The notes under the pieces are model-generated. The model ran no database searches. It was given only the letters and a program-made list of their open reading frames with translations, and had not been told where the DNA came from. Both the position numbers and the translations under genes were made by a program. DNA of 64,000 nt from an uncultured Pelagibacteraceae bacterium (lineage in GTDB: Bacteria > Pseudomonadota > Alphaproteobacteria > Pelagibacterales > Pelagibacteraceae): positions 43,688 to 107,687 of the forward strand of contig CABZSS010000002.1 of assembly GCA_902528375.1 (NCBI GenBank). The letters run 5' to 3'. Shown one piece after another: positions 42,566 through 53,628 of the stretch (position 1 is its first letter; each line of letters opens with the position of its first letter).

Positions 42566-43252
42566 ATGTTTCAAGCGAAAATTTTTACTTTGTATCCTGA
42601 ATATTTTCCAGGACCTTTCGAGATAGGTATTTGCAAAAAAGCTTTTGAAAAAAAACTTTGGGATTTAAAACTTATAAATATTAGGGATTACGCAAATGAT
42701 AAACACAAAACAGTTGATGATACGCCATATGGTGGCGGCGTTGGTATGTTAATGAGACCAGATGTAGTTGCAAAATCTTTGGACGCAAATTTGAAGGAAA
42801 AAGAGACAGTTTATTATCTAACACCTAAAGGAAAAATTTTTAATCAAGATATTGCAAAGGATATTGTTAAAAAAAATAAGGTAAATATTTTGTGTGGGCA
42901 CTTCGAGGGAGTTGATCAACGAGTTCTAGATTCAAGAAACGTAGAGGAGATAAGTATAGGAGATTTCATACTCTCTGGAGGAGAGATGGCTTCTTTTATT
43001 GTTTTAGATACAGTTTTAAGATTAGTTCCTGGAGTATTAGGAAATCTAAATTCCACAAAAGATGAAAGTTTTGAAAATGGGCTTTTGGAGTATCCACAAT
43101 ATACCAAACCTCAAATATGGGAGAAATTAAGTGTTCCTGACATACTTTTATCTGGAGATCATAATAAAATTAAAAGCTGGCGTTTATCACAATCTGAGGC
43201 TATAACACGGCACCGAAGACCAGATTTGTGGCAAAAATATAAAAAGGATTAA
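42566..43252 (+). CDS. trmD: tRNA (guanine-N1)-methyltransferase TrmD
   Basis: TrmD makes m1G37 in tRNA, using SAM, with the trefoil-knot fold. The 228 aa hold [23 protein letters not shown], the knot region [14 protein letters not shown] and [13 protein letters not shown], and a C-terminal RHRRPDLWQ. Genes upstream and downstream are rpsP and rplS. Confidence 0.96.
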   Translation: MFQAKIFTLYPEYFPGPFEIGICKKAFEKKLWDLKLINIRDYANDKHKTVDDTPYGGGVGMLMRPDVVAKSLDANLKEKETVYYLTPKGKIFNQDIAKDIVKKNKVNILCGHFEGVDQRVLDSRNVEEISIGDFILSGGEMASFIVLDTVLRLVPGVLGNLNSTKDESFENGLLEYPQYTKPQIWEKLSVPDILLSGDHNKIKSWRLSQSEAITRHRRPDLWQKYKKD

Positions 43253-43254
43253 AA

Positions 43255-43803
43255 TTGCAAAATTTAGATATGAAAAATATAGAAGATATAAATAAAGCAA
43301 ATGTTAAAAAAATTTCAGCTGAAAAAAAACTCCCAGAGTTTTTTCCAGGAGATATTATAAAAGTAGGCGTAAAAATAACTGAAGGAAAAAGAGATAGAAT
43401 TCAGTATTTTGAAGGTGTTTGTATAGCAAAGAAAAATAGAGACTTAAATTCATCCTTTACAGTTAGGAAAATTTCTTTTGGAGAAGGTGTTGAAAGAACT
43501 TTTGCTCTTTATAGTCCAATAGTTGATACAATCAAAGTTATTAGATCTGGTAAAGTAAGACGTGCAAAATTATACTATCTAAGAGAAAGAACCGGCAAAT
43601 CAGCAAGGATTGCAGAAAAGATCAAAAAGAAAATTGGCATCGATATTGAGGCTAAACCTGAGCAAGTTACAGAGGAAAATGTGTTACCAGCAACAGAACA
43701 AAAGAATATTGAGGAAAAAGTAGAAACAAAAGTCGCTGAGACACCCAAAAAACTTGAAGAGAAAAAAGAAGATAGTAAGATTTCTACTGAACTAAAAAAA
43801 TAA
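43255..43803 (+). CDS. rplS: 50S ribosomal protein L19 with C-terminal extension
   Basis: The core of about 120 residues is L19: [33 protein letters not shown] and [24 protein letters not shown]-type ending. The protein is 182 aa against about 115-120 in E. coli, because of a Glu/Lys-rich tail (about 130-182). The TTG start at 43255 has an AGGA at a good distance; ATG 43270 is a possible but unsupported alternative. Confidence 0.93.
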   Translation: MQNLDMKNIEDINKANVKKISAEKKLPEFFPGDIIKVGVKITEGKRDRIQYFEGVCIAKKNRDLNSSFTVRKISFGEGVERTFALYSPIVDTIKVIRSGKVRRAKLYYLRERTGKSARIAEKIKKKIGIDIEAKPEQVTEENVLPATEQKNIEEKVETKVAETPKKLEEKKEDSKISTELKK

Positions 43804-43814
43804 TCTTTTTTTAA

Positions 43815-45218
43815 ATGCCAAAGACTTTATACGATAAAATCTGGAGTGATCACTTAGTCCACCAACAGGATGATGGGACATCTTTACTATTTGTTGACAG
43901 ACATTTGATACATGAGGTGACTAGCCCCCAAGCTTTTGAAGGACTTAGAAACAGCAAAAGAAATGTAAGACATCCAAACTTAACTCTTGCTGTTGTTGAT
44001 CATAATATACCTACGACTGATAGATCTAAAGGAATTGATGACAACGACTCTAGAATTCAAGTAGAAACACTTGAAAAAAATTGTAAAGATTTTGATATCA
44101 AACTTTTTGGAATGAACGATAAAAGACAAGGAATAGTTCATATAGTAGGACCTGAACAAGGCTTTACTCAACCAGGAACAGTTATTGTTTGCGGGGACAG
44201 TCACACTGCAACTCATGGCGCTTTTGGGGCTTTAGCGTTTGGAATAGGAACCTCAGAAGTTGAACACGTTTTAGCAACACAAACACTTGTTCAGAAAAAA
44301 GCAAAAAATTTTAGAATTAATGTTAATGGAAAACTTCCTTTAGGTGTAACTTCAAAAGATGTAATTCTTCAAATTATTGGCAAAATTGGAACCGCCGGGG
44401 GAACGGGATGTGTTTTAGAATATGCTGGTTCAGTTATATCAAATCTTTCTGTCGAACAGAGAATGACTATTTGTAACATGTCTATAGAAGGTGGTGCAAG
44501 AGCAGGATTAATCCAACCTGATGAAAAGATTTTTAATTATTTAAAAGATAAACCAATGTCTCCAAAAAAAGAAAATTGGGAAAAAGCTCTTGATTATTGG
44601 AGTAAATTAAAAAGTGACAACGACGCAAAATTTGATAAAGAAATTAATTTAAAAGGCGATGAAATAGCACCTATGGTTACATGGGGAACTTCACCAGAGG
44701 ATGTGGTTTCAATAAGTGGAAAAATTCCTAATCCAGAAAATGAAAAAAATATTGATAAAAAGAATTCTATAAACAGGTCTCTTGATTATATGGGGCTTAA
44801 ACCTGACGTGAAAGTTCAGGACATTAAAATTGATAAAGTTTTTATAGGAAGCTGTACGAATGGAAGAATCGAAGACTTGAGAGAGGCTGCGGAAATATTG
44901 AAGAATAAGAAAAAAGCTTCACATGTACATGGAATGGTTGTTCCTGGTTCTGGTTTAGTTAAAGCGCAAGCAGAACAAGAAGGTCTTGATAAAATATTCA
45001 TAGAGTCTGGTTTTGAATGGAGAGAACCTGGATGTTCAATGTGTTTAGCAATGAATGCTGATAAATTAAAACCTCAAGAAAGATGTGCATCTACTTCGAA
45101 TAGAAACTTCGAAGGAAGACAGGGAAGAGGAGGAAGAACCCATTTGGTTAGCCCAGGTATGGCAGCAGCTGCAGCTATCGCAGGAAATTTAGATGATGTA
45201 AGAAAATATCAAAATTAA
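43815..45218 (+). CDS. leuC: 3-isopropylmalate dehydratase large subunit
   Basis: LeuC, with LeuD, isomerises 2- to 3-isopropylmalate in leucine synthesis. At 467 aa it has the aconitase-type Fe-S Cys motifs FIGSCTNGR and [10 protein letters not shown], and [19 protein letters not shown]. The leuC stop overlaps the leuD ATG by one base. Confidence 0.97.
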   Translation: MPKTLYDKIWSDHLVHQQDDGTSLLFVDRHLIHEVTSPQAFEGLRNSKRNVRHPNLTLAVVDHNIPTTDRSKGIDDNDSRIQVETLEKNCKDFDIKLFGMNDKRQGIVHIVGPEQGFTQPGTVIVCGDSHTATHGAFGALAFGIGTSEVEHVLATQTLVQKKAKNFRINVNGKLPLGVTSKDVILQIIGKIGTAGGTGCVLEYAGSVISNLSVEQRMTICNMSIEGGARAGLIQPDEKIFNYLKDKPMSPKKENWEKALDYWSKLKSDNDAKFDKEINLKGDEIAPMVTWGTSPEDVVSISGKIPNPENEKNIDKKNSINRSLDYMGLKPDVKVQDIKIDKVFIGSCTNGRIEDLREAAEILKNKKKASHVHGMVVPGSGLVKAQAEQEGLDKIFIESGFEWREPGCSMCLAMNADKLKPQERCASTSNRNFEGRQGRGGRTHLVSPGMAAAAAIAGNLDDVRKYQN

Positions 45219-45829
45219 TGAAAAAATTTACCTCACTTAAAAGTATTCCGGCTTATTTACCAATTGTAAATGTAGATACGGATATGATTATTCCTAAACA
45301 ATTTTTAAAAACTATTAAACGTACAGGATTAGGAAAAAACCTATTTCACGAAATGAGATACGATGATGATGGAAAAAATATAGATAATTTTATACTAAAC
45401 AAATCTCCTTACAACAATTCAAAAATTTTAATAGCCGGAAATAATTTTGGCTGTGGATCATCGAGAGAACATGCTCCATGGGCACTTTTAGACTTTGGAA
45501 TAACATGCGTAATAAGCTCAAGTTATGCAGACATTTTTTATAATAATTGTTTTAAAAATGGGATTTTGCCGATAATTCTCGATGAAGAAAAAATAAAGGA
45601 ACTAGCTGAATATTCAAAAAGAAAAGAAGAAATTCAAATTGATTTAAAGGAAGAAAAAATTTTTTTTGGAAATAGTGAATTAAAATTTAAAATAGACCCT
45701 TTTAAAAAGAAATGCTTGATTGAAGGTCTAGATGATATCGCTTTATCGTTAGAAAAATCATCACATATAAACGAGTTTGAAAAAAGGGTTAAGTCAGCAA
45801 GGCCTTGGATTTTTAATGATCAAAGTTAA
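45218..45829 (+). CDS. leuD: 3-isopropylmalate dehydratase small subunit
   Basis: This 203-aa swivel-domain subunit has [15 protein letters not shown] and the loop [17 protein letters not shown], both conserved in LeuD. It is co-translated with leuC and overlaps the leuB start by 14 bp. Confidence 0.96.
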   Translation: MKKFTSLKSIPAYLPIVNVDTDMIIPKQFLKTIKRTGLGKNLFHEMRYDDDGKNIDNFILNKSPYNNSKILIAGNNFGCGSSREHAPWALLDFGITCVISSSYADIFYNNCFKNGILPIILDEEKIKELAEYSKRKEEIQIDLKEEKIFFGNSELKFKIDPFKKKCLIEGLDDIALSLEKSSHINEFEKRVKSARPWIFNDQS

Positions 45830-46925
45830 AAAAAGGAAAATTCTTCTCTTGCCTGGAGATGGAATAGGCCCCGAAGTTATTGCTGAAGTTAAAAAGATTA
45901 TTCAGTGGTTTAACAAAAATAAATCTCTAGATTTTGAAATTGATGAAGATCTTGTTGGTGGAGCAGCATATGATAAATACAAGACACCAATTACAGATGA
46001 AGTATTTTACAAAGCTTTGGAAAGTGAGGCGGTAATACTTGGCGCTGTGGGTGGACCTAAATGGGACAAGCTAGAATTCTCAAAAAAACCTGAAAGAGCA
46101 CTTCTTAAACTTAGAAAAGAATTAAAGCTATTTGCTAATTTAAGACCTGCAATTTGCTTTAAGCAATTAGTAGACGCGTCCAGTTTAAAACCAGAAATAG
46201 TTTCAGGTTTAGATATAATGATAGTAAGAGAATTGACAGGTGGAATATATTTTGGAGAACCAAGAGGTATCAAACCAATAGATAATGGTGAACGAAAGGG
46301 TATTAATACTCATACTTACACTACGAAAGAAATTGAAAGAGTTGCACGAGTTGCTTTTGATCTTGCTAAAAAAAGAGATAATAAAGTTACATCATGCGAA
46401 AAATCAAATGTGATGGAAGCTGGCCAGCTTTGGAAAGAAGAAGTTCAAATTCTACATGACAAAGAATATAAAGATGTAGAGTTAACACACATGTTAGCGG
46501 ATAATTGTGCAATGCAATTATTAAGAAATCCAAAACAATTTGATGTAATCGTAACTGATAATTTATTTGGGGACATTTTATCAGATGAAGCTGCAATGTT
46601 GACAGGCTCTTTAGGTTTATTACCATCTGCCTCATTAGGAGCCAAAGATAAAGATGGAAATATAAGATCGATGTATGAGCCTGTACATGGTTCAGCTCCT
46701 GATATAACTGGGAAAGGCATTGCAAATCCTATTGCAACTATATTAAGTTTTTCAATGGCATTAAAATATTCATTAAATTTAGGTAAGGAATCTAAAGCTT
46801 TAGAAAGTGCTGTTCAAAAGGTATTAGATGATGGATTAAGGACAAAAGATATTATTTCTAAGGGAAAAAAAGAAGTTTCTACTTCAGAGATGGGAGATGC
46901 GATTATTGCGTGTTTGCAAAAATAA
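45816..46925 (+). CDS. leuB: 3-isopropylmalate dehydrogenase
   Basis: LeuB catalyses the oxidative decarboxylation in leucine synthesis. The ATG at 45816 (369 aa, [20 protein letters not shown]) is chosen over the longer frame from 45777, which lies inside leu[31 protein letters not shown] and [13 protein letters not shown] are the NAD/Mg site hallmarks. Confidence 0.96.
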   Translation: MIKVKKRKILLLPGDGIGPEVIAEVKKIIQWFNKNKSLDFEIDEDLVGGAAYDKYKTPITDEVFYKALESEAVILGAVGGPKWDKLEFSKKPERALLKLRKELKLFANLRPAICFKQLVDASSLKPEIVSGLDIMIVRELTGGIYFGEPRGIKPIDNGERKGINTHTYTTKEIERVARVAFDLAKKRDNKVTSCEKSNVMEAGQLWKEEVQILHDKEYKDVELTHMLADNCAMQLLRNPKQFDVIVTDNLFGDILSDEAAMLTGSLGLLPSASLGAKDKDGNIRSMYEPVHGSAPDITGKGIANPIATILSFSMALKYSLNLGKESKALESAVQKVLDDGLRTKDIISKGKKEVSTSEMGDAIIACLQK

Positions 46926-46958
46926 ATAAATTATCTTACCTTAGACAATAAAAAAAAT

Positions 46959-48719
46959 ATGACTATTTATACAGCACCAATTGAAGAAATGATGTTTCTC
47001 TTTGACAATCTTAAGGATAATCAAAGATATAAAGAAATTGAAAAATACAAAGAAATAAATTCGGAACTTGTTAAAGGGATTTTAGAGGAGGCAGCAAAAA
47101 TAAACCAAGAGCTGATTTTACCATTAGCTAAAGCAGGGGATGAAAATCCATGCTTATATGAAAATGGAGTTGTCAGAACACCTCCGGGCTATAAAGAAGT
47201 TTATAAAAAATTTATAGATGATGGCTGGACTTCTCTTTCCTGTGACCCAAAATATGGAGGTCAGGGTATACCAAAAACTGTAAGTACTTTTTTTGAAGAA
47301 ATGCTGTCATCATCAAGTTTAGCATTTAAATTATATAGTGAACTTAGTATTGGGGCTTATAATTGTATACTTACCCATGCTGAGCAAAGCATAAAAGATA
47401 AATTCCTTCCAAAAATCGTAGAGGGAAAGTGGAGTGGTACAATGTGCTTAACAGAACCACAGTGTGGGACCGATTTAGGTTTATTAAAAACTAGAGCAGT
47501 CCCAAGAGGTGATGGAACCTATGAAATAACTGGACAAAAAATTTTCATTACTTCTGGAGACCATGATTTAACGGAAAACATAATTCATTTAGTTTTAGCA
47601 AGAACAACGGATGCACCAAAAGGAACAAAGGGAATAAGTTTATTTCTTGTACCAAAATTTGAGGTCAGCGACGATGGAGTTGTAGGTTCTAGAAATGGTG
47701 TCAGTACAAACTCAATTGAGAGCAAGATGGGAATTAAAGGTTCTCCAACTTGTGTTCTAAATTTTGAAAATTCAAAAGGTATTATGATTGGACCTGAAAA
47801 CAAAGGTTTGAACTCCATGTTCACAATGATGAATTTAGAAAGAATTGTAGTGGGTGTTCAAGGTTTAGGAATTGCAGAAACCGCTTATCAAAATTCTGTT
47901 GCATATTCTAAAGAAAGAAAACAAGGAAAAGCAAACAATAGTAAGAATGGCGAAACAGATTTAATAATAAAACATGCAGATATCAGGAGAAGCTTAATGA
48001 ACATGAAATCAATTATCGAGGGTCAAAGATCTTTTGCTTTTTGGTTATCTCAACAAATTGACGTAAGTTTATCTCATGATGATAAAGATGTAAGAAATGA
48101 TGCGTCAAATATGGTTGCTCTACTTACTCCTGTTATAAAATCATTCTTCACGGACAATGGTGTAGAAATTACTAATGATGCAATTCAGGTATTTGGCGGA
48201 TACGGCTATACAAAAGATCAAGGGATAGAACAATTATTTAGAGATAATAGGATAACACCAATTTATGAAGGTACAAACTCTGTGCAAGCAATTGATCTTG
48301 TTTACCGAAAAATTTCTTCAAAGGATATATTTGAAAACTTTATAAAATCAATGGATAATGAAATCAAAAATTATAAAAATGAAAAAAACCTAGTGAGTTT
48401 TTTAGATATCTTTGAAAAATATAAAGAAATCTTAGTATCTTTTACAAAGTGGACGAGAGAAAAAATCAATTCAAATAAGGATGATGCAAGTGCAGCATGT
48501 AATGATTATTTAAAAGTATTAGGTTACACAGCCTTAGCTTTTGCTTGGATTAAAACTTTAAAAGTAAGTTTTGAAAAACAAAATACAAATAAAGATTTTT
48601 ATGAGGATAAAATAAATACAGGAAAGTATTATTTTGAAAAAATTTTACCAAGAGCACAGTCACATTACGTAGTTGGAACAAGTGGTAGCCACACAACTAT
48701 GAATGCCAAATTTAATTAA
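46959..48719 (+). CDS. dmdC: Acyl-CoA dehydrogenase, DmdC type (methylmercaptopropionyl-CoA dehydrogenase)
   Basis: The 586 aa fit the large DmdC-type acyl-CoA dehydrogenases. TMCLTEPQCGTDLG, KIFITSGDHDL and KGISLFLVPKF are the FAD/acyl-CoA dehydrogenase blocks. QVFGGYGYTKDQGIEQLFRD leads to the catalytic Glu437 in IYEGTNSVQA. Its place three genes ahead of dmdA in an unbroken operon supports oxidation of methylmercaptopropionyl-CoA to methylthioacryloyl-CoA. The family assignment is good; the exact substrate is inferred. Confidence 0.85.
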   Translation: MTIYTAPIEEMMFLFDNLKDNQRYKEIEKYKEINSELVKGILEEAAKINQELILPLAKAGDENPCLYENGVVRTPPGYKEVYKKFIDDGWTSLSCDPKYGGQGIPKTVSTFFEEMLSSSSLAFKLYSELSIGAYNCILTHAEQSIKDKFLPKIVEGKWSGTMCLTEPQCGTDLGLLKTRAVPRGDGTYEITGQKIFITSGDHDLTENIIHLVLARTTDAPKGTKGISLFLVPKFEVSDDGVVGSRNGVSTNSIESKMGIKGSPTCVLNFENSKGIMIGPENKGLNSMFTMMNLERIVVGVQGLGIAETAYQNSVAYSKERKQGKANNSKNGETDLIIKHADIRRSLMNMKSIIEGQRSFAFWLSQQIDVSLSHDDKDVRNDASNMVALLTPVIKSFFTDNGVEITNDAIQVFGGYGYTKDQGIEQLFRDNRITPIYEGTNSVQAIDLVYRKISSKDIFENFIKSMDNEIKNYKNEKNLVSFLDIFEKYKEILVSFTKWTREKINSNKDDASAACNDYLKVLGYTALAFAWIKTLKVSFEKQNTNKDFYEDKINTGKYYFEKILPRAQSHYVVGTSGSHTTMNAKFN

Positions 48720-50347
48720 TGAACAAATACGATCAAAATTTAGATAAAAATAATGCTAATTTTGTACCACTAACACCTTTAAGTTTTTTAGAAAGGGCAA
48801 AAGATATATATCCAAATTATGAGGCACTGGTATACGAAAATCGTTCTTATACCTGGTTACAAATTTATAATCGCTGCATTAAGTTTGCTAGTGCGCTTGA
48901 GAAGATAGGAATTAAAGAGGGAGATACTGTTTCGGTAATGGCTTTCAATACTCCTGAAATATTTGAAGCTCACTATTCTGTGCCAATGACAGGAGCAGTT
49001 CTTAATACTATTAATACGAGATTGGATGCAAAAACAGTTTCCTATATATTAGACCACGCAGAGGCAAAAGTTCTTATAGTCGATAGACAACTTCACTCAG
49101 TAATAAACAAAGCATTAGGAAGCGTAAAATCTAAGCCTTTAATAATCGATATCCAAGACGATAAAGCAGATCAATCTTTGCTTAAAAAAATTGGTGATAA
49201 AGAATATGAAGATTTTTTAAATACAGGAGATGAAAATTATACCTGGAAAAAACCAAAAGATGAATGGCAAGCAATTTCATTAAGTTATACTTCGGGCACA
49301 ACAGGTAATCCAAAAGGTGTAGTTTATCATCATCGTGGTTCTTATCTAATGTCTACTGGGAGTGCAGTTGCTTGGAATATGCCTAATAGATTAAATTTTT
49401 TAACAGTCGTTCCAATGTTTCATTGTAATGGATGGGGATATCCTTGGACAATTCCAATGTTGAACGGAAAAACTATATGTTTAAGAGCTATAGATATTAA
49501 AAAAATTTTTGAATTAATTGAAAAACATGACATCAGTCACTTCGGTGGTGCACCAATAGTTCTTAATATGATCACTGGTGCTTCAGAATCCGAGAGGAAA
49601 AAGTTGAAGAAAAAAGTTTTTGTTTTAACTGCTGGTGCCCCGCCCCCAAGTATTATTTTTAAGAAAATGGAAAATTTAGGTTTTGAAGTAATGCACGTGT
49701 ACGGATTAACCGAAACGTATGGTCATATTTTACAATGTGCATGGAATGACGACTGGAACTCTTATGATGAAGATAAAAAAAATGAAATTAAAGCCAGACA
49801 AGGTGTAAGATATCCAAATACAGAGGACACAAAAGTAATTAATCCAGAAACTATGAGTCCTGTGCCCAAAGATGGCAAAACGATTGGCGAAATCATGATT
49901 AAAGGAAACATAGTTATGAAAGGTTATTTTAAAGATAAAGAAGCAACTGACAAAGCTATGGCTCACGGCTGGTTTCACTCCGGAGATTTAGCCGTAGTGC
50001 ACCCGGATGGCTACATAAAGATCAAGGATAGATCAAAAGATATAATTATTTCTGGTGGTGAGAACATATCTTCTATAGAAATAGAGAATACTTTGGCCAA
50101 ACACCCTAGTGTTTCAATAGCAGCAGTAGTTGCTAAACCAGATGAAAAATGGGGTGAGGTTCCTTGTGCATTTATAGAAAAAGTAAAAGATAAAGAAACA
50201 AGCGAGAAAGAACTTATGGATTTTTGCAGAGAAACATTAGCTGGCTTCAAAATTCCAAAAAAAATCGCTTTTTGCGAATTGCCAAAAACTTCAACAGGAA
50301 AAATTCAGAAATTTGAGTTAAGGAAAAAGGCCAAGGAATTAACTTGA
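48719..50347 (+). CDS. dmdB: Acyl-CoA synthetase, DmdB type (methylmercaptopropionate-CoA ligase)
   Basis: The 542-aa protein has the AMP-binding motifs SLSYTSGTTGNPKGVVYHH, HVYGLTETYGH, WFHSGDLAV and KDIIISGGENISSIEIE, plus the late Lys in TSTGKIQKFELRKKA. It belongs to the medium-chain acyl-CoA ligase clade where DmdB lies. Its ATG overlaps the dmdC-type stop by one base. It is assigned to the MMPA-CoA step by operon context. Confidence 0.85.
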   Translation: MNKYDQNLDKNNANFVPLTPLSFLERAKDIYPNYEALVYENRSYTWLQIYNRCIKFASALEKIGIKEGDTVSVMAFNTPEIFEAHYSVPMTGAVLNTINTRLDAKTVSYILDHAEAKVLIVDRQLHSVINKALGSVKSKPLIIDIQDDKADQSLLKKIGDKEYEDFLNTGDENYTWKKPKDEWQAISLSYTSGTTGNPKGVVYHHRGSYLMSTGSAVAWNMPNRLNFLTVVPMFHCNGWGYPWTIPMLNGKTICLRAIDIKKIFELIEKHDISHFGGAPIVLNMITGASESERKKLKKKVFVLTAGAPPPSIIFKKMENLGFEVMHVYGLTETYGHILQCAWNDDWNSYDEDKKNEIKARQGVRYPNTEDTKVINPETMSPVPKDGKTIGEIMIKGNIVMKGYFKDKEATDKAMAHGWFHSGDLAVVHPDGYIKIKDRSKDIIISGGENISSIEIENTLAKHPSVSIAAVVAKPDEKWGEVPCAFIEKVKDKETSEKELMDFCRETLAGFKIPKKIAFCELPKTSTGKIQKFELRKKAKELT

Positions 50348-51120
50348 ATCTTGAAATAGATAAGAGGCAGGTATTTGCATCTACAGCAGGTAAAGATTTT
50401 GATCCAGAAAAACAAACAGTTTTTCTTTTGCATGGAAGTGGACTCTCACATATTGTGTGGTCCCTTACAGAACAATTTTTATCTAATAAAGGTCTAAATA
50501 TTTTATCTTTAGACTTACCTGGTCATGGAAATTCAGAAGGTCCTTGCATAGATTCAATTGAAAAAATTGCAGATTGGATCGAAAGTGTAAGACTTTTTTT
50601 AAAAATTGAAAAAGTTTCAATAGTAGGACATTCCCAAGGGTGTTTAGAGGCTTTAGAGTATGGTTCCCGTTTTAAAAAAAGTATTTTTAAATTAGTTTTT
50701 CTTGCGGGCTCCTACAAAATGCCTGTTAATCAAGATTTAATAGATCTAGCAGATTCTGGGGACAAAAAAGCAGTTCATTTAATGATGAAATGGGGTTACG
50801 AAGGTTCAAGAAAATTTATTGGAGGTAATCCTGTCGAAAAAATTATTAATTCTTCTAGAGAGGTAAAGGAAATATTGGCCACTGATTTAAAAGCTTGTAA
50901 TAATTACAAAAATGGAAAAGAGGCATCTGCCGCCATAGAATGCCCTACTTTATTAATTTTTGGGGCTTTAGACAAAATGGTACCATCTGAAAATGGAAAA
51001 AAATTCGCAAATTTAATTAAAAATTCAGAGACACAAATAATAAATGAGTGTGGACATATGATTATGTTTGAAAAAGCTTTTGAAATGAGAGAAAAGGTAG
51101 CAGAATTTTTAAAAAAATGA
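50344..51120 (+). CDS. Alpha/beta hydrolase within the DMSP demethylation operon
   Basis: The 258-aa hydrolase has a full triad: Ser97 in GHSQGC, Asp210 in GALDKM and His238 in ECGHMI, with oxyanion LLHGSG. The start is TTG, overlapping the dmdB-type stop by 4 bp, and the stop overlaps the dmdA start by 4 bp. No dmdD (crotonase type) is nearby, so this hydrolase is a candidate for thioester hydrolysis late in the pathway; that is inference. Confidence 0.85.
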   Translation: MNLEIDKRQVFASTAGKDFDPEKQTVFLLHGSGLSHIVWSLTEQFLSNKGLNILSLDLPGHGNSEGPCIDSIEKIADWIESVRLFLKIEKVSIVGHSQGCLEALEYGSRFKKSIFKLVFLAGSYKMPVNQDLIDLADSGDKKAVHLMMKWGYEGSRKFIGGNPVEKIINSSREVKEILATDLKACNNYKNGKEASAAIECPTLLIFGALDKMVPSENGKKFANLIKNSETQIINECGHMIMFEKAFEMREKVAEFLKK

Positions 51121-52226
51121 AAAATTTTCCTATTATAAAATCTAGAAGATTAAGAAGCACTCCTTATACTGATAGGATCGAGGCCCACGGAGTAAGCGGA
51201 TATACAGTATACAACCACATGTTATTACCAGTCACTTTTAAATCTGTAGAAGCAGATTACGAGCATTTAAAAAAGTTTGTTCAAATTTGGGATGTTTCTG
51301 CAGAAAGACAAGTTGAAATTTCGGGTAAGGACTCTGCTAAACTTGTTCAATTAATGACATGTAGAGATTTATCAAAATCAAAAGTTGGAAGATGCTATTA
51401 TGCACCTCTGATTGACGACGGCGGCTGTCTAGTCAATGACCCAATAATAAATAAATTAGCTGATGACAAATGGTGGCTTTCAATAGCAGATGCTGATGTA
51501 ATATTTTTTGCAAAGGGCTTAGCTGCAGGGCATAAGTTCGATGTAAAGATTCACGAACCTAACGTAAATATACTTGCTATCCAAGGTCCCCTTTCAGATG
51601 ATTTAATGGCTAAGTTATTTGGTGAGGAAATTAGAAATCTTAAATTTTTTAATTTTAAATACTTTAATTTTAAAGGAAATAATTATTTTATAGCAAGATC
51701 GGGATGGTCAAAGCAAGGAGGCTTCGAAGTTTATGTTGAAGACAATAAGGCAGGTCAAGATTTATATGATTACTTGTTTGAATATGGTAAAGAATTTAAT
51801 GTAAGAGCTGGTTGCCCTAATTTAATTGAGAGAATTGAGTCAGCTTTATTGTCTTACGGCAGTGATTTTGACAATAGAGATAATCCATTTGAAGCAAACT
51901 TTGACAAATTCATTAATTTAGACTCTGATGTAAATTTTTTAGGCAAAGAAAAATTAAAAAAAATTCAAAAAGAAGGGGTATCTAGAAAATTGATGGGTGT
52001 AAAAATCGATCATAATAAAATTGATATGTATTGTGAGAAAACATTATTAGATGATAATAATAACATTGTTGGATATGTTAGATCAGCTGCATATTCACCA
52101 ACTTTTAAAAAGGTTATTGGCATTGCAATGATTAACAAACCTTATTGGGATAGCAAACATCAGTTTAAGATAGATATTAATGATAAAATATTTTTAGGAA
52201 CAGTTTGCGATTTACCCTTCATTTAG
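51117..52226 (+). CDS. dmdA: Dimethylsulfoniopropionate demethylase
   Basis: DmdA moves a methyl group from DMSP to tetrahydrofolate, giving methylmercaptopropionate and 5-methyl-THF. The 369-aa protein matches the SAR11 DmdA: N-terminal [14 protein letters not shown], then [32 protein letters not shown] and [11 protein letters not shown]. It is a GcvT-like fold, but the RLRSTP start and the DMSP operon distinguish it from aminomethyltransferase. Its 5-methyl-THF feeds the one-carbon pool served by FolD. Confidence 0.95.
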   Translation: MKNFPIIKSRRLRSTPYTDRIEAHGVSGYTVYNHMLLPVTFKSVEADYEHLKKFVQIWDVSAERQVEISGKDSAKLVQLMTCRDLSKSKVGRCYYAPLIDDGGCLVNDPIINKLADDKWWLSIADADVIFFAKGLAAGHKFDVKIHEPNVNILAIQGPLSDDLMAKLFGEEIRNLKFFNFKYFNFKGNNYFIARSGWSKQGGFEVYVEDNKAGQDLYDYLFEYGKEFNVRAGCPNLIERIESALLSYGSDFDNRDNPFEANFDKFINLDSDVNFLGKEKLKKIQKEGVSRKLMGVKIDHNKIDMYCEKTLLDDNNNIVGYVRSAAYSPTFKKVIGIAMINKPYWDSKHQFKIDINDKIFLGTVCDLPFI

Positions 52227-52241
52227 TATAAGTTAATCATC

Positions 52242-53234
52242 ATGAATATTGCAATCGTAGGTGCCACAGGAAATGTTGGTAGGAAAATAATTGAAGTTAT
52301 ACATAAAAAGAAAATTTCAATAGATAGTCTATACTTTGTTGCATCATCCAAAAGCGCTGGATCAGTTTTAGAATTTGGTGACAAAGAAATTAAAATTGAA
52401 AATTTAGAAAATTTTGATTTTTCTAAAGTAGATCTCTCTTTTTTTTGTGCTGGAAAAACAATTTCCGAAAAATATGTACCTTTAGCAGCTAAACATTCAG
52501 TTGTTATTGATAACTCAAGTTTTTTTAGAATGGACCCTGATGTACCTCTGATAGTTCCCCAAGTAAATAAAGATCATTTAAAAAATATTAAAAAAAATAT
52601 AATTGCAAATCCTAACTGCTCTACTGCACAACTGGTTATTGTTTTAAAATCGCTTAATGACTCTTTTAAGATTAAAAGAGTAGTTATTTCCACTTATCAG
52701 TCTACCTCAGGAGCTGGAAAAAAACCTATGGATGAACTAATTGATCAAACAAAGTCTATATTGAATAATAAAAATTTTGAATCTAAAAACTTCACAAAGC
52801 AAATTGCGTTTAATGCAATACCTCATATAGATAGTTTTTCTGATGATGGTTACACTAAAGAAGAGTTAAAAATGATTCATGAAACAAACAAAATACTTGG
52901 CACCAAAATTGACATTACTGCGACATGTGTCAGAATTCCAGTTCTTGTTTCTCATGCAGAGTCAGTAAATGTTGAATTTGAAAATGATTTTAATATAAAA
53001 AAAGTAAAAGAATTATTAAGTACTGCTGAGGGCTGTAAGGTGGTTGATGAGAATTCTGATGGTGGTTACATAACACCAGTTGAAGCAGAAGGTAAAAATG
53101 AGACTTTTATTTCAAGAATTAGAAAAGATAATAGTAAAAAGAATGCCTTAAATATGTGGATTGTTTCTGATAATCTATTGAGGGGGGCAGCTTTAAACGC
53201 AGTTGAAATTGCGGAGGCTTATATTAAAAGATAA
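52242..53234 (+). CDS. asd: Aspartate-semialdehyde dehydrogenase
   Basis: This is a 330-aa NADPH enzyme of the Lys/Thr/Met branch. GATGNVGRKIIEV (8-20) is the NADP loop, the nucleophile Cys is in ANPNCSTAQL, and VVISTYQSTSGAGKK and IRVPVL-type CVRIPVLVSHAE with His follow. It is followed after 7 bp by sdhC. Confidence 0.96.
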   Translation: MNIAIVGATGNVGRKIIEVIHKKKISIDSLYFVASSKSAGSVLEFGDKEIKIENLENFDFSKVDLSFFCAGKTISEKYVPLAAKHSVVIDNSSFFRMDPDVPLIVPQVNKDHLKNIKKNIIANPNCSTAQLVIVLKSLNDSFKIKRVVISTYQSTSGAGKKPMDELIDQTKSILNNKNFESKNFTKQIAFNAIPHIDSFSDDGYTKEELKMIHETNKILGTKIDITATCVRIPVLVSHAESVNVEFENDFNIKKVKELLSTAEGCKVVDENSDGGYITPVEAEGKNETFISRIRKDNSKKNALNMWIVSDNLLRGAALNAVEIAEAYIKR

Positions 53235-53241
53235 TATAATT

Positions 53242-53628
53242 ATGAAAGAAAATAATCCATTATCTCCTCACATTCAGATATATAACTGGCATGTGTCATC
53301 CCTTGTTTCTATTTCACATAGAATAACGGGCATTGTAAATTATTTTCTGTTAATTTTTATTTGCATTTGGGCAAGTAGTTTATTTTTTGGTGAAGGTGCC
53401 TATGAGATTTTTAAATTATTTTTAAGCTCAGTAATTGGGAAATTTTTTATAATCAGCTTAATATGGTCTTACACTTTTCAGATTTTAAGCGAAGTAAGAC
53501 ATTGGTTTTGGGATATTGGATTAGGTTTCGAATTAAAAACAACAAAAATAACTGGGCTTCTGGTTATCTTTGGTTCCTTCCTATTAACAATTTTAATCTA
53601 TTCTTCTAGAGGTTTTTTACAATTATGA
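53242..53628 (+). CDS. sdhC: Succinate dehydrogenase cytochrome b556 subunit
   Basis: The ATG at 53242 (128 aa) is chosen over 53203, which is inside asd. NPLSPHIQIY opens the protein, then SISHRITGIVNYF with the ubiquinone-site Ser and Arg, and DIGLGFE after the second helix; the haem-ligand His is in EVRHWFWD. It has three membrane segments. It is the first gene of sdhCDAB. Confidence 0.94.
   Translation: MKENNPLSPHIQIYNWHVSSLVSISHRITGIVNYFLLIFICIWASSLFFGEGAYEIFKLFLSSVIGKFFIISLIWSYTFQILSEVRHWFWDIGLGFELKTTKITGLLVIFGSFLLTILIYSSRGFLQL

Noticed and set aside
42272-42574. Antisense frame with Ser/Phe/Ala repeats
   Set aside because: It is the reverse reading of the rpsP tandem repeat.
46387-46725. 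Antisense open frame in leuB
   Set aside because: No ribosome site or motif; it is a shadow of the conserved leuB gene.
51117-52226. Glycine cleavage T-protein (gcvT)
   Set aside because: Same fold, but the N-terminus [10 protein letters not shown] and the dmdB/dmdC-type neighbours fit DmdA, and no gcvH or gcvP is present.
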